Source of the DNA: CAZQWJ01 sp964597265
Lineage (GTDB): Bacteria; Patescibacteriota; 4484-211; JAGQKX01
Direction of reading: 5' to 3'
DNA: 42,559 nucleotides
Assembly: GCA_964597265.1 (NCBI GenBank)
Contig: CAZQWJ010000007.1
Coordinates: 1 to 42,559 of the forward strand
Below are positions 16,981 through 25,611 of the stretch, in pieces. The notes beneath the pieces were generated by a model. The model was not told where the DNA came from and did no database searches. It worked only from the letters and a program-made list of their open reading frames with translations. The position numbers were made by a program, and so were the translations under genes. Numbering within the stretch: position 1 is the first letter of the stretch; each line of letters opens with the position of its first letter.

Positions 16981-17052
16981 ATCTGCATAGTATCATATCT
17001 TAGATTGACCAATAAGGGTGGCACATGTATAAATTAATTACTCAGGATACAT

Positions 17053-17574
17053 ATGACTGACCAATTAGCGCGTCTAGTAACTACCAACATAGAAGTCAAC
17101 GGGGTTCTCTTATTAACCCTTGGCGTTGTAGCTATTTTCTGGTTAACAGTACTGACGTTGCTTCTCATGCGTCAAATGAAGATCAACAACGCGCTCCTTG
17201 ATGGTGGGCATCCGCGTTCACTTAAGGACATAGTCTTGGATCAGTTAGCACAGGTGGGGAGTATGCAGACGGAACTCTCTAATATGGAAAGCCGCCTCCA
17301 TGATATGCATAGAATGCATAATGACAGTATCCAAAAGATTGGTCTAGTACGATTTAGCCCGTTTGAGGATACTGGTAGCGACCAGAGTTTTACTATAGCC
17401 TTGCTTGATGGGAACAACAGCGGCGTGGTGATTTCCTCTTTGCATGGCAGAGATCGGACACGTATCTATACCAAAAAAATAATCCAAGGTACATCGGAGG
17501 AATATGGCCTTTCCGATGAAGAAAAACAGGCAGTACACCAGGCGGCATCCTTGCGTACTACGCCGAAAAAATAA
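17053..17574 (+). CDS. DUF4446 family membrane protein
   Basis: This 173-residue protein has one N-terminal membrane helix (VLLLTLGVVAIFWLTVLTLL) and then the DUF4446 domain, recognised from LVRFSPFEDTGSDQSFTIAL and VVISSLHGRDRTRIYTKKI. The family is often found in Firmicutes and Patescibacteria; its function is unknown. A weak AGGA lies 6 bases before the ATG, with TATAAA at about 17027-17032. The next gene starts 2 bases after its stop. Confidence 0.85.
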   Translation: MTDQLARLVTTNIEVNGVLLLTLGVVAIFWLTVLTLLLMRQMKINNALLDGGHPRSLKDIVLDQLAQVGSMQTELSNMESRLHDMHRMHNDSIQKIGLVRFSPFEDTGSDQSFTIALLDGNNSGVVISSLHGRDRTRIYTKKIIQGTSEEYGLSDEEKQAVHQAASLRTTPKK

Positions 17575-17576
17575 CG

Positions 17577-18755
17577 ATGGATGACATCATGACCTTGACA
17601 GAAAACAACCCAAAAACAACACGTTCACTTCGCGACAGACTAAAAAGTATCGCGGCAAAATGGTATGCACTAAGTAGGAAGAAAAGAATCGCAATAGGTG
17701 TTGGATTGGGTGTGTTGCTGGTTGGAATAATTGGTGTGATATTTTTGGCTCGAGGTAGTACGCAAGAAGAGATTGTCTCACAACCCGAGGATAACGGTAT
17801 TTCTATTGTACCGCCCGAAAAACCCGCTAACAAAGAGTTACCACTTGATGGAGCGGTTGTTACACAGGACGAGTATGACGCCATAATGAGGTATCTACCA
17901 ATGGCGGTGATGGTCGAAAATATCATCAGTGTGCGTCCGGTGAGTGGCCTATCACGGGCTGATCTGGTTTTTGAAGCAATGGTGGAAGGCAGTATCACCC
18001 GATACATGGCAGTATTCTTGCATCACGACGTGGATGAGATCATGCCGGTGAGGTCAGCACGAAGTTATTACCTTGACTGGCTGGCGCCACTTGATGCCAC
18101 GTATATGCATATTGGTGGCGCTATAAGCTCTGATCCACGGATCAATGCACTCAGTCGTATTACTGCTGATGGTGTCAAATCCTACATGAATATTTATGGT
18201 TCGTGGTGGAGACGTAACGACCGGTTTGCGCCCCATAACGCGTTTACCTCTACGAGCCGTATGAAAGATGCACAAACTCAAGTTGGATGGTCAGGTCCCA
18301 CTCAACTCAAACCGTGGCAGTTCAAAGAAGATGCAGTTGCTAATAAAAGACCTGAAAGTGGCCGCCAAATTACACTAGAATGGGGATCACGCGGTCAGAA
18401 TGGTTACGATGTGAGATGGGTATATGATGCCATTGGCAATCGCTATTTCTATGAAATTGCCGGAGCTCGACAGGTAGATCCGGCTACCAATGAAGATGTA
18501 ACAGCAAAAAATATCGTGATGCAATTCACATCAGTAGTTCCAGCTTTTGACCGAGAGAATCACGTGATATATACAACAGTTGGGAGTGGGCGAGCGTTAA
18601 TCTTTCAAGATGGGGATGTAATTGAGGCAACGTGGACGAAGCCCAATGTGAATACAAGAACGACCTACAAAAATTCTGAAGGAAAAGAGGTACAATTCAA
18701 CAGGGGGAAGACGTGGATCCAGGTGGTTCCTGATGACAGTATTGTGGGATATTAA
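17577..18755 (+). CDS. DUF3048 domain protein (YerB-like), membrane anchored
   Basis: This 392-residue protein has a short basic cytoplasmic start, one membrane helix (about 38-60) and a large extracellular DUF3048 domain: VMVENIISVRPVSGLSRADL, EGSITRYMAVF, MPVRSARSYYLDW, and the later QFNRGKTWIQVVP. The family includes the Bacillus lipoprotein YerB; its biochemical role is not established to my knowledge. There is no lipobox Cys here, so the membrane helix serves as anchor. It starts 2 bases after the DUF4446 gene and is cotranscribed with it. Confidence 0.85.
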   Translation: MDDIMTLTENNPKTTRSLRDRLKSIAAKWYALSRKKRIAIGVGLGVLLVGIIGVIFLARGSTQEEIVSQPEDNGISIVPPEKPANKELPLDGAVVTQDEYDAIMRYLPMAVMVENIISVRPVSGLSRADLVFEAMVEGSITRYMAVFLHHDVDEIMPVRSARSYYLDWLAPLDATYMHIGGAISSDPRINALSRITADGVKSYMNIYGSWWRRNDRFAPHNAFTSTSRMKDAQTQVGWSGPTQLKPWQFKEDAVANKRPESGRQITLEWGSRGQNGYDVRWVYDAIGNRYFYEIAGARQVDPATNEDVTAKNIVMQFTSVVPAFDRENHVIYTTVGSGRALIFQDGDVIEATWTKPNVNTRTTYKNSEGKEVQFNRGKTWIQVVPDDSIVGY

Positions 18756-18779
18756 TTGCCAGATGTTTCAGGAGCTTGG

Positions 18780-19388
18780 ATGACAGACAAAATTATGATG
18801 CAATTTGATGAGGCTTTACACTATTTGTTTACTTCTCGTGTTAGACTAAAAATCCTGGAGCTTTTCGTCCTGCATCCAGAGGAGCGTTTTTATGTTCGAC
18901 AAATAGTTCGGGCGGTGGATGAAGAGATAAATGCAGTCAGACGTGAGTTGAGGCGGTTGCACAAGATAGGTCTGTTGCGCAGTGAGAGTCGTGTCAACCG
19001 GCGATATTATCAGGTCAAACAGGATTTTCGATTTTATCCCGAATTGTTGCGTATGCTGGGTAAGGCAAGTGGCCTGGGAGGTGCTATTGTGACCAATCGG
19101 GCGGAATTAGGTAATATACGATATGCGATTCTTTCGCTTGAGTTATTGTTGGGCCGTGTTGCCAAACCTCACGAGGTAGACCTGATGATTGTGGGAGAAG
19201 TACATTTGGAGCTACTGCAGCAGCTTATCAAAGATGCTCAAGAGGAGTTTGGTCATGAGGTTAATTACACAGTCATGGGGCTGGAAGAATTTAAATTCCG
19301 CCGCCACCGTCACGACCAGTTTATCGTACAGATTTTGTCTCAGCCTTTTGTCGTCCTCATCGGCAAAGAAGAAGAACTCTGGATCTAG
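18780..19388 (+). CDS. Winged-helix regulator fused to a nucleotidyltransferase-like domain
   Basis: This 202-residue protein has an N-terminal winged helix (about 8-85): VRLKILELFVLHPEERFYVR, then a recognition helix region and a basic wing (RSESRVNRRYYQVK). The C-terminal half has a strand-helix layout with VDLMIVGEVHLELL, resembling a degenerate nucleotidyltransferase (MNT-type) fold without the GSxxRG signature. The frame opens at a TTG at 18756, but the ATG at 18780 has a good AGGAG site 5 bases upstream and is preferred. It lies directly before secD, 3 bases apart, so it may be a local regulator. Confidence 0.75.
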   Translation: MTDKIMMQFDEALHYLFTSRVRLKILELFVLHPEERFYVRQIVRAVDEEINAVRRELRRLHKIGLLRSESRVNRRYYQVKQDFRFYPELLRMLGKASGLGGAIVTNRAELGNIRYAILSLELLLGRVAKPHEVDLMIVGEVHLELLQQLIKDAQEEFGHEVNYTVMGLEEFKFRRHRHDQFIVQILSQPFVVLIGKEEELWI

Positions 19389-19391
19389 TGT

Positions 19392-20768
19392 ATGAAGCAC
19401 CATAATCATTTCTGGCTTTGGTTCATCAGTGTTATCTCCTTTATCTCATTACTTATTGCGCTTCCTCGGCTAGAGCCGTCTTTTACGGTGTTTGGTAGGC
19501 AAATTTCTTTTCGTGTAGGTGGATACGCAATTGACTGGCAGATTGGTAATACCCGAATCTATCGGGACCTCCAATTGCGCAGAGGGTTGGATCTGGCTGG
19601 GGGAATTCGTGCGGTGTTGCAGGCTGATATGACTGAGGTTGCCGCTGAAGATCGCCAGGATGCGCTAGCATCAGCCCAGCTCGTGATAGAGCGGCGGGTA
19701 AATTTTTTGGGTGTTTCGGAACCCAATATCTATACCACCCAATCTGGTAGTGAATATCGTATCGTTGTTGAGCTGCCAGGAGTGACTGATTCGCAGCAGG
19801 CGCTTGATATCATCGGGCAGACGGCGCAGTTACGGTTCAAAGAGCCCACAGAGGACTATCAAGATATCCAGACTGCCATCATGCAGGATCAATTCCAAGA
19901 TACGGAATTGACGGGTAAATATCTCAAACGTGCATATGTTGTTTTTGCCCAAAACGCAGGAACACAGGCTATGGGGGTCAATGAGCCGCAGGTACGGTTG
20001 GTTTTCAACGAGGAGGGTGCTGATCTGTTTGAAGAGATCACCGGACGTAACATAGGCAAACCGGTTGCAATCTACTTGGATGACATGATTATTTCTGCGC
20101 CAATGGTTTCTGAGGCTATCCCGGGAGGGGAAGCGATTATTAGCGGTGGGTTCGGGGTAGAGCAGGCGCAACTATTGGTGCAGCAACTCAATGCAGGTGC
20201 GTTGCCGGCACCGGTGTCGGTTGTTGAGCAGGAACATATTGGCGCTACATTGGGACAGGAAGCAGTGGAGAAAAGTATCTGGGCAGGAATGGTTGGGCTG
20301 GGTTTGGTGGTATTGTTTATGGTGTTGTATTACGGCAGGCTGGGGATAATTGCGGGGGTGGCATTGATTATATATGGACTGATTACATTGGCTCTGTATA
20401 AACTGATTCCTGTTACGTTGACGCTATCTGGCATTGCTGGTTTTATTCTCTCCATTGGCATGGCAGTGGATAGCAATATTTTGATCTTTGAACGCATGAA
20501 GGAAGAATTTCGCGCAGGAAAACCGCTCAAGCAGGCAATGGAGTTAGGATTTGGTCGTGCGTGGGACAGTATCAGAGATGCCAATGTAGCAACATTGGCC
20601 ACGGTATTTATCTTATTTAATCCATTCAATTGGAATTTTTTGGTCACTAGCGGGATGGTGCGAGGATTCGCATTTACCCTTGGGCTTGGGATAGCAGTTT
20701 CGCTTTTTACTGGTATTATCGTTACACGAACGTTAATACGCGTGTTTTATCGAGGAGGTAATACATAA
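19392..20768 (+). CDS. secD: Protein translocase subunit SecD
   Basis: SecD works with SecF to pull exported proteins through SecYEG using the proton gradient. The 458-residue protein has the first membrane helix, the RRGLDLAGGIRAVLQAD motif, the periplasmic P1 region (VELPGVTDSQQAL; GKPVAIYLDDMIISAPMV) and the membrane domain with SIGMAVDSNILIFERMKEE. The length is in the range of short Gram-positive-type SecD. secF follows after 6 bases. Confidence 0.96.
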   Translation: MKHHNHFWLWFISVISFISLLIALPRLEPSFTVFGRQISFRVGGYAIDWQIGNTRIYRDLQLRRGLDLAGGIRAVLQADMTEVAAEDRQDALASAQLVIERRVNFLGVSEPNIYTTQSGSEYRIVVELPGVTDSQQALDIIGQTAQLRFKEPTEDYQDIQTAIMQDQFQDTELTGKYLKRAYVVFAQNAGTQAMGVNEPQVRLVFNEEGADLFEEITGRNIGKPVAIYLDDMIISAPMVSEAIPGGEAIISGGFGVEQAQLLVQQLNAGALPAPVSVVEQEHIGATLGQEAVEKSIWAGMVGLGLVVLFMVLYYGRLGIIAGVALIIYGLITLALYKLIPVTLTLSGIAGFILSIGMAVDSNILIFERMKEEFRAGKPLKQAMELGFGRAWDSIRDANVATLATVFILFNPFNWNFLVTSGMVRGFAFTLGLGIAVSLFTGIIVTRTLIRVFYRGGNT

Positions 20769-20774
20769 GCAACT

Positions 20775-21662
20775 ATGTTTAACTTCATGCATTACAAAAA
20801 AATATATTTTTTGATCTCTGCGATGGTATTGGTTCCTGGGATGATTGCACTGTTGTGGTGGGGACTTAATCCTGCGATAGATTTCGTCGGTGGTAGTGCG
20901 TGGGAACTACAACTGGCAGACGGAGGTACTTCGTTTGAGGAGTCGTCACTGAAGATCGTTGACATTATAGAAGCGCAAGATATTGAAGTTGCGTATCATT
21001 CGGTGAGTGATACCGGAGCCGTAAGGCTACGCATGACATACATTGACCAAGAAACCAAACAAAACCTAGCTACTATGATCGAGTCCGATGGTATTGGTGT
21101 AAGTGAATTGCGTTTTGAAACAGTAGGTCCTACACTCGGACGCGAGCTCCTCATAAAGACAGTTACTGCTGTAGGGATAGCTGCGGTACTCATCCTGCTG
21201 TATATGGCATGGCGGTTCAAAGACCGTATGTATGGGATATGTGCACTTCTTGCAATGTTTCACGACAGTATAGTTGTGTTGGGTGTGTTTAGTTTGTTAG
21301 GACGTTTTGCAGGAGTAGAAGTGGATGCACTGTTTGTGACAGCACTTTTGACGATTCTGTCATTTTCGATACATGACACCATTGTGGTATATGATCGCAT
21401 TCGTGAATCTATCAGACGATACCCCAAAAAACAATTTACTCAATTGGTGAATGATGCAGTGAACGAAACGTTGGTTCGTTCGATTAATAACTCGCTCACT
21501 ATCTTCTTTATGCTATTGGCACTATTTCTCCTGGGGGGAGAAAGCATCCGTTGGTTTGTCTTTGCCTTGCTCATCGGAACTGTTGCCGGTACGTATTCAT
21601 CTCCGTTTATCGCAGCGCCACTCTTGGTAGTTTGGCAGGAGAAGTTGGGGAGAAAGAAGTAG
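20775..21662 (+). CDS. secF: Protein translocase subunit SecF
   Basis: This 295-residue partner of SecD has the N-terminal helix, the NPAIDFVGGSAWELQ motif, a short periplasmic part, and the membrane domain with SFSIHDTIVVYDRIRES and VNETLVRSINNSL. It is in one operon with secD and perhaps the winged-helix gene before it. Confidence 0.95.
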   Translation: MFNFMHYKKIYFLISAMVLVPGMIALLWWGLNPAIDFVGGSAWELQLADGGTSFEESSLKIVDIIEAQDIEVAYHSVSDTGAVRLRMTYIDQETKQNLATMIESDGIGVSELRFETVGPTLGRELLIKTVTAVGIAAVLILLYMAWRFKDRMYGICALLAMFHDSIVVLGVFSLLGRFAGVEVDALFVTALLTILSFSIHDTIVVYDRIRESIRRYPKKQFTQLVNDAVNETLVRSINNSLTIFFMLLALFLLGGESIRWFVFALLIGTVAGTYSSPFIAAPLLVVWQEKLGRKK

Positions 21663-21732
21663 GCGGAAGGAAACTATAAAAACAAAGTACAAACAAATTC
21701 CACGTTTCACCTGCATGTATATCGTTTACGAC

Positions 21733-22752
21733 CTATTGTCCATGTATTACGACTACGTCGTATTGGTGATAGCGTTCGGTTGGGCCAAATTCGGCCACGT
21801 CCAAATTATCATAGTGTGGTTGTAATAGCTGTTGTATTTTCGTTCCAACGGATTCAAATCCAGCGTTATATCGTACCTGTATGTTTTGATACGTAAACGT
21901 ACTGGCATCTCCGACATAGTCGACAACCAACCCACCTTCTTCCAATAGGCTTCTAATTTGTGAGGCAGCACCGGGAGTTCCGCTGCCATTAAGAACGTAG
22001 AGCGCATACTCCTCCGGTGCGGGTAGTTCAGCAGGTGGCGTTGGTTCTACTGTCGGCGTGGGCTCGATAGAGGGTGTTGGGTCAGACGGTGTCGGTGATA
22101 CTTCTACATCTTCTGGCGTCGGGGCTGGTGGTGTCTGAGACTGAGTTGGTCGAACCAGTATATCCGAAGCAATATCGCGATCGTTAGTGGTGTTTCTTGC
22201 AACATCCCGATCTCGTGGCAATGTTATATTGATAACTACCAGTATTGCCAGAACACTTGCCGTTATCACTGCAGCGAGTATCCATTCTGAGGCAGCATGT
22301 TTTAGGTACGTTGCAAACTTGTATCGTCGATCTCGTGAAAATAGCACAAAACGCACTCCTTTGTCCTCTCCATTCCAGACATACAGTCCCAACCCAATGG
22401 TGAAAAGTACCAAGATCGTTGCAGCAATCAGCCCGCCAATACCCAGATCATAATCGCTCAAAAGATACAACGCCCCTCCTACAATAAACAAGAGTGCCAA
22501 TAGTGCCCAATCAGACGTAGAGATGGGTTTGGCTTTGGTAGGATGTTTGGTGAACAGGAGCGTAAACACAAAACTCGCCAGAATGAAAATTATTATCTCC
22601 GCGGGATGGAGTATTGTATCTACTGCAGGTACGAATTGTCGAAGATACAACAGTACAAAAAAGACAACGAGTACGAACACAAACACTTTCTTTGCAATTA
22701 GGCCAAGTTTTGAAATGACAGGCTCGCTTTTTGCATTACGAGGGGAGAACAT
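21733..22752 (-). CDS. Multi-pass membrane protein with a C-terminal LytR_C domain
   Basis: This 339-residue protein has four or five membrane helices in the first 190 residues, a Pro/Thr/Glu linker (about 200-245) and a C-terminal LytR/CpsA/Psr C-terminal-like domain (about 248-339): YALYVLNGSGTPGAASQIRS and YDVVVIHGQ. Such domains occur on cell-envelope proteins; the function here is unknown. TACAAT lies 6 bases before the ATG, suggesting a leaderless mRNA. It diverges from galU. Confidence 0.8.
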   Translation of the reverse strand: MFSPRNAKSEPVISKLGLIAKKVFVFVLVVFFVLLYLRQFVPAVDTILHPAEIIIFILASFVFTLLFTKHPTKAKPISTSDWALLALLFIVGGALYLLSDYDLGIGGLIAATILVLFTIGLGLYVWNGEDKGVRFVLFSRDRRYKFATYLKHAASEWILAAVITASVLAILVVINITLPRDRDVARNTTNDRDIASDILVRPTQSQTPPAPTPEDVEVSPTPSDPTPSIEPTPTVEPTPPAELPAPEEYALYVLNGSGTPGAASQIRSLLEEGGLVVDYVGDASTFTYQNIQVRYNAGFESVGTKIQQLLQPHYDNLDVAEFGPTERYHQYDVVVIHGQ

Positions 22753-22794
22753 ATGATTATTGTATCAGGGTAGTTGTCTGTGGAGAAGATGGTA

Positions 22795-22800
22795 TATAAT
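22795..22800 (+). promoter_or_regulatory. -10 box of galU, leaderless arrangement
   Basis: A perfect TATAAT ends 7 bases before the ATG at 22808. It overlaps an upstream in-frame ATG at 22799, which argues against that earlier start. Confidence 0.65.
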
Positions 22801-22807
22801 GATTTTG

Positions 22808-23695
22808 ATGAATCCGCGCAACGTCACCAAAGCTGTTATTGCCGCTGCTGGTTACGGAACCAGATTTTTGCCTGCAACAAAAAACCAACCCAAAGAGATG
22901 CTGCCCATCATAGACAAGCCGATTATTCAATATCTGGTAGAAGAAGCCGTTCATTCAGGTATAACCGATATTATATTAGTCACCCGCGCTGGCCAACATA
23001 TTATGGAAGATTATTTTGATAATAATCTGGAATTGGAATATTCGTTGGCACAGGCAGGCAAAGAAGATCGCCTCAAACAAGTCCAGGATATTACAAAAAT
23101 GGCTAATTTTGTCTATGTTCGCCAGAAAAAACACCTGCCATACGGCAATGCCACGCCGTTATTAGTAGTGAAAGATTTGATTGATGATGGTGAGGCGTTT
23201 GTATATATGTTCGGAGACGATCTGACATTATCAAATATCCCGGTTACCAAACAACTTATTGACGTGTATGAACAGTATCACCCGTCTGCAGTTCTTGGGG
23301 TACAGGAGGTGCCAGACGCGGAAGTACAACGATACGGAACGGTTAAGTACAAACAAAACTCGGATATACCCAATGAAATAGAGGCTGGCTACGAAAAACT
23401 TTCTGCCCAAGACGCTCCATCAAAAATGGCACAATTCGGGCGGTTTGTGTTTTCGTATGATGTTATCGAAGAAGTCCAAAAAACACCTACTGGCAAAGAT
23501 GGCGAGTTATGGGTGATAGATATATTGAATCGACTTGCACAAGAGAACAAATCGGTCATTGCGCAACCCATAGAAGGTGAGTGGCTTACTACGGGTGATC
23601 CGCTTAGATATCTTAAGGCAACGGTCAAGTTTGCCCTCATGCGGGAAGATTTGTCGAACGACTTCAAAACCTATCTGCAGAGTTTGGATTTATAA
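22808..23695 (+). CDS. galU: UTP-glucose-1-phosphate uridylyltransferase
   Basis: GalU makes UDP-glucose from UTP and glucose-1-phosphate for envelope sugars. The 295-residue protein has the nucleotide-binding start KAVIAAAGYGTRFLPATK, the conserved NQPKEMLPIIDKPIIQYLVE, FVYMFGDDL, and GTVKYK and AQFGRFVFSYDVIEE segments, and near the C-terminus the sugar-binding PIEGEWLTTGDPLRYLKA. The frame opens earlier at 22760; the ATG at 22808 is chosen from the -10 box and family length. pcm starts 2 bases after its stop. Confidence 0.94.
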   Translation: MNPRNVTKAVIAAAGYGTRFLPATKNQPKEMLPIIDKPIIQYLVEEAVHSGITDIILVTRAGQHIMEDYFDNNLELEYSLAQAGKEDRLKQVQDITKMANFVYVRQKKHLPYGNATPLLVVKDLIDDGEAFVYMFGDDLTLSNIPVTKQLIDVYEQYHPSAVLGVQEVPDAEVQRYGTVKYKQNSDIPNEIEAGYEKLSAQDAPSKMAQFGRFVFSYDVIEEVQKTPTGKDGELWVIDILNRLAQENKSVIAQPIEGEWLTTGDPLRYLKATVKFALMREDLSNDFKTYLQSLDL

Positions 23696-23697
23696 AT

Positions 23698-24330
23698 ATG
23701 ACCTATGCGGCACACCGCCAACGCCTGGTTGAAGAGTTGCGATCTCTTGGCATCACGCAACGCAATGTGTTGGAAGCTTTCAGTCGTGTGCCAAGAGAAG
23801 CATTTGTGGATGTCGAGCTTAGGTCCAGAGCGTATGAAAACAGGCCATTGCCTATAGGCGAAGGACAAACCATCTCCCAGCCATACACCGTTGCGCGCAT
23901 GATGGAGTTGTTGGATCCTCGTTCAGAAGATGTCGTTTTGGAAATAGGTACTGGATCAGGATATCAGACAGCGCTCTTAGCATCGATCGTGAAGAGTGTA
24001 TACACAATAGAACGTATACCGTCATTAGCGAATCGCGCTCGCAACATGATCAAAGACCTCCAACTGAACAATATTGTTTCTATCATTGGGGATGGTACAA
24101 AAGGTTTGCCCGATTACGAGCCATATGATGGGATTATAGTTACTGCTGGTGCTACAAAGATACCCGAGGCGTACTTTGATCAAATGGCTGATGGCGGGCG
24201 TCTGGTGATTCCGGTGGGCGAGGGAAGTGTGCAACGCATGGTACGTGTACTAAGAGAAGGAGATGTATTTTCAAAAGAAGAGTTTGGCGAATTTCTATTT
24301 GTGCCTTTGATTGAAGGAGAAGTTGAGTAG
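23698..24330 (+). CDS. pcm: Protein-L-isoaspartate O-methyltransferase
   Basis: Pcm repairs isoaspartyl residues in aged proteins with S-adenosylmethionine. The 210-residue protein has REAFVDVELRSRAYENRPLP, the substrate loop GEGQTISQPYTVARMMELL, SAM motif I VVLEIGTGSGYQTALLA near residue 80, and the strand YDGIIVTAGATKIPEAY. The length is normal. It follows galU by 2 bases and is likely cotranscribed. Confidence 0.93.
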   Translation: MTYAAHRQRLVEELRSLGITQRNVLEAFSRVPREAFVDVELRSRAYENRPLPIGEGQTISQPYTVARMMELLDPRSEDVVLEIGTGSGYQTALLASIVKSVYTIERIPSLANRARNMIKDLQLNNIVSIIGDGTKGLPDYEPYDGIIVTAGATKIPEAYFDQMADGGRLVIPVGEGSVQRMVRVLREGDVFSKEEFGEFLFVPLIEGEVE

Positions 24331-24350
24331 CGTTGTTCTGGCATCACAGG

Positions 24351-24644
24351 TCAGCCTTTCTCTGCCCACAAGAATGTACACCCATGGGGCCCGGCGACTG
24401 CAGAATGCACCTTATTGCCGGGAATGGTCAATTTATCACCTACGCGGCAGTGATACACATGGTGCTCAACGGTCACTTCCATTGTTCCTTCCAAAAATAC
24501 CAGTAGTTTCTCTTCCGGATGTTGATGCTGCGGATAGCGTGCACCTGGAGCATTGCGTAGTTTGAGGGGACGAAATCCTTCTTTTTTCACGGCCTGTGTT
24601 ATTTTTTCCTCAGTCAGGTGCCTGAACTCTTGCGGGTAGTACAT
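24351..24644 (-). CDS. Small cupin-domain protein
   Basis: This 97-residue single-domain cupin has the metal-binding motif 1 YPQHQHPEEKLLVFLEGTME and motif 2 VGDKLTIPGNKVHSAVAG. The function is unknown; such proteins often bind a metal and a small ligand. TAAGAT lies 6 bases before the ATG. It lies 9 bases before the end of the ABC exporter genes on the same strand but has its own promoter-like box. Confidence 0.85.
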   Translation of the reverse strand: MYYPQEFRHLTEEKITQAVKKEGFRPLKLRNAPGARYPQHQHPEEKLLVFLEGTMEVTVEHHVYHCRVGDKLTIPGNKVHSAVAGPHGCTFLWAEKG

Positions 24645-24653
24645 GGTACTATC

Positions 24654-25436
24654 TTACCGATTCCGTTCGTTTTTGACAAAAAGATAGGTGCCCAGGAATA
24701 AGCAGACAACGCATACTCCGGTACTGATGATGAGGTTGGTTTGTACGGGTGCCAGGATGATCAATTCGGCCTCAGGGCTACCAGCATAAAATACCCCACG
24801 CAGGAGATCGACTGCATATCGCATAGGGGAAATTCTCGACAAAATGTCCAGGATAAATGGCAATTCGCGGATCGGATTAAAAACACCTGCCAAAAAGAAC
24901 TGAGGAAACATCACAAACGGAAAAATTTGGTTGGCCGCCCGCTCACTACTCAGGTTGGCAAGTACCAATACACCAAACGCCCCTCCCATAAAACAAATGA
25001 CTAAGGCAAACGGAAACAACGCCACTAACGTCGCAAATGGCAGGGGTACGCCGACAATGAAACCAAATGCCAAGATACCCAATCCTTGCAGTAGTGCCAC
25101 GATAGATTCGCCAAATATTTTGCCGATAATAATCGAGTAGCGAGAAATAGGCGAGACAAATAACTCCCGGCTAAAATCAGTGGTACGATCTTCTATGAGT
25201 GAGATAATGCCGCTGGCGGATGATTGGAACAAGGTTTGTGCCAACACGCCGGTGAACACAAACACCATAAAGTTATAACCCACCTGACTGCCCAAGTTAG
25301 CCTGCAAACTGCCACCTAAGGCACCAATAAAAAGTACCGGAAATATAAATGTCGCAGCAATACGAGATCTGTCTCGTAAAAATTTCAAGACATCCCGCAG
25401 CGCAATGATAAAAATAGCATTAAGTTCTTTCATCAT
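24654..25436 (-). CDS. ABC-2 type exporter, permease subunit
   Basis: This 260-residue membrane protein has six hydrophobic segments and the ABC-2 signature region: FPVLFIGALGG, TDFSRELFVSPISRYSIIIG, and PLFFLAGVFNPIRELP-like text (here FPQFFLAGVFNPIRELPFIL). It pairs with the ATPase encoded upstream on the same strand. The substrate is unknown; drug, polysaccharide or lipid exporters share this layout. A repeat-filled 150-base gap separates the two genes. Confidence 0.9.
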   Translation of the reverse strand: MMKELNAIFIIALRDVLKFLRDRSRIAATFIFPVLFIGALGGSLQANLGSQVGYNFMVFVFTGVLAQTLFQSSASGIISLIEDRTTDFSRELFVSPISRYSIIIGKIFGESIVALLQGLGILAFGFIVGVPLPFATLVALFPFALVICFMGGAFGVLVLANLSSERAANQIFPFVMFPQFFLAGVFNPIRELPFILDILSRISPMRYAVDLLRGVFYAGSPEAELIILAPVQTNLIISTGVCVVCLFLGTYLFVKNERNR

Positions 25437-25611
25437 AGTTACTTTTTGTAGTGTCAGAATCAGTCTCGCTGTGTTTTAGAGACTGGATCCTCATAGAATC
25501 TCGATACTCCTCTGACACATGTCGAGAGTCATCGGACCAGCGTTCGCTGGGATAACACGCAACACGTTGATTCTTACACTCCCATCCGTCATTCCAGACT
25601 TGATCTGGAAT
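25437..25611. repeat. Intergenic palindromes between the ABC exporter genes
   Basis: The segment carries a GTCAT-flanked palindrome with arms ATTCCAGA/TCTGGAAT (25591-25611, 5-base loop) of the same family as near recX, and further fragments with the TCGAGAGTC and ACTGGATCC words seen at other copies. The palindrome supplies the last codons and the stop of the ATPase gene. I see no gene in 25437-25588. Confidence 0.7.
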
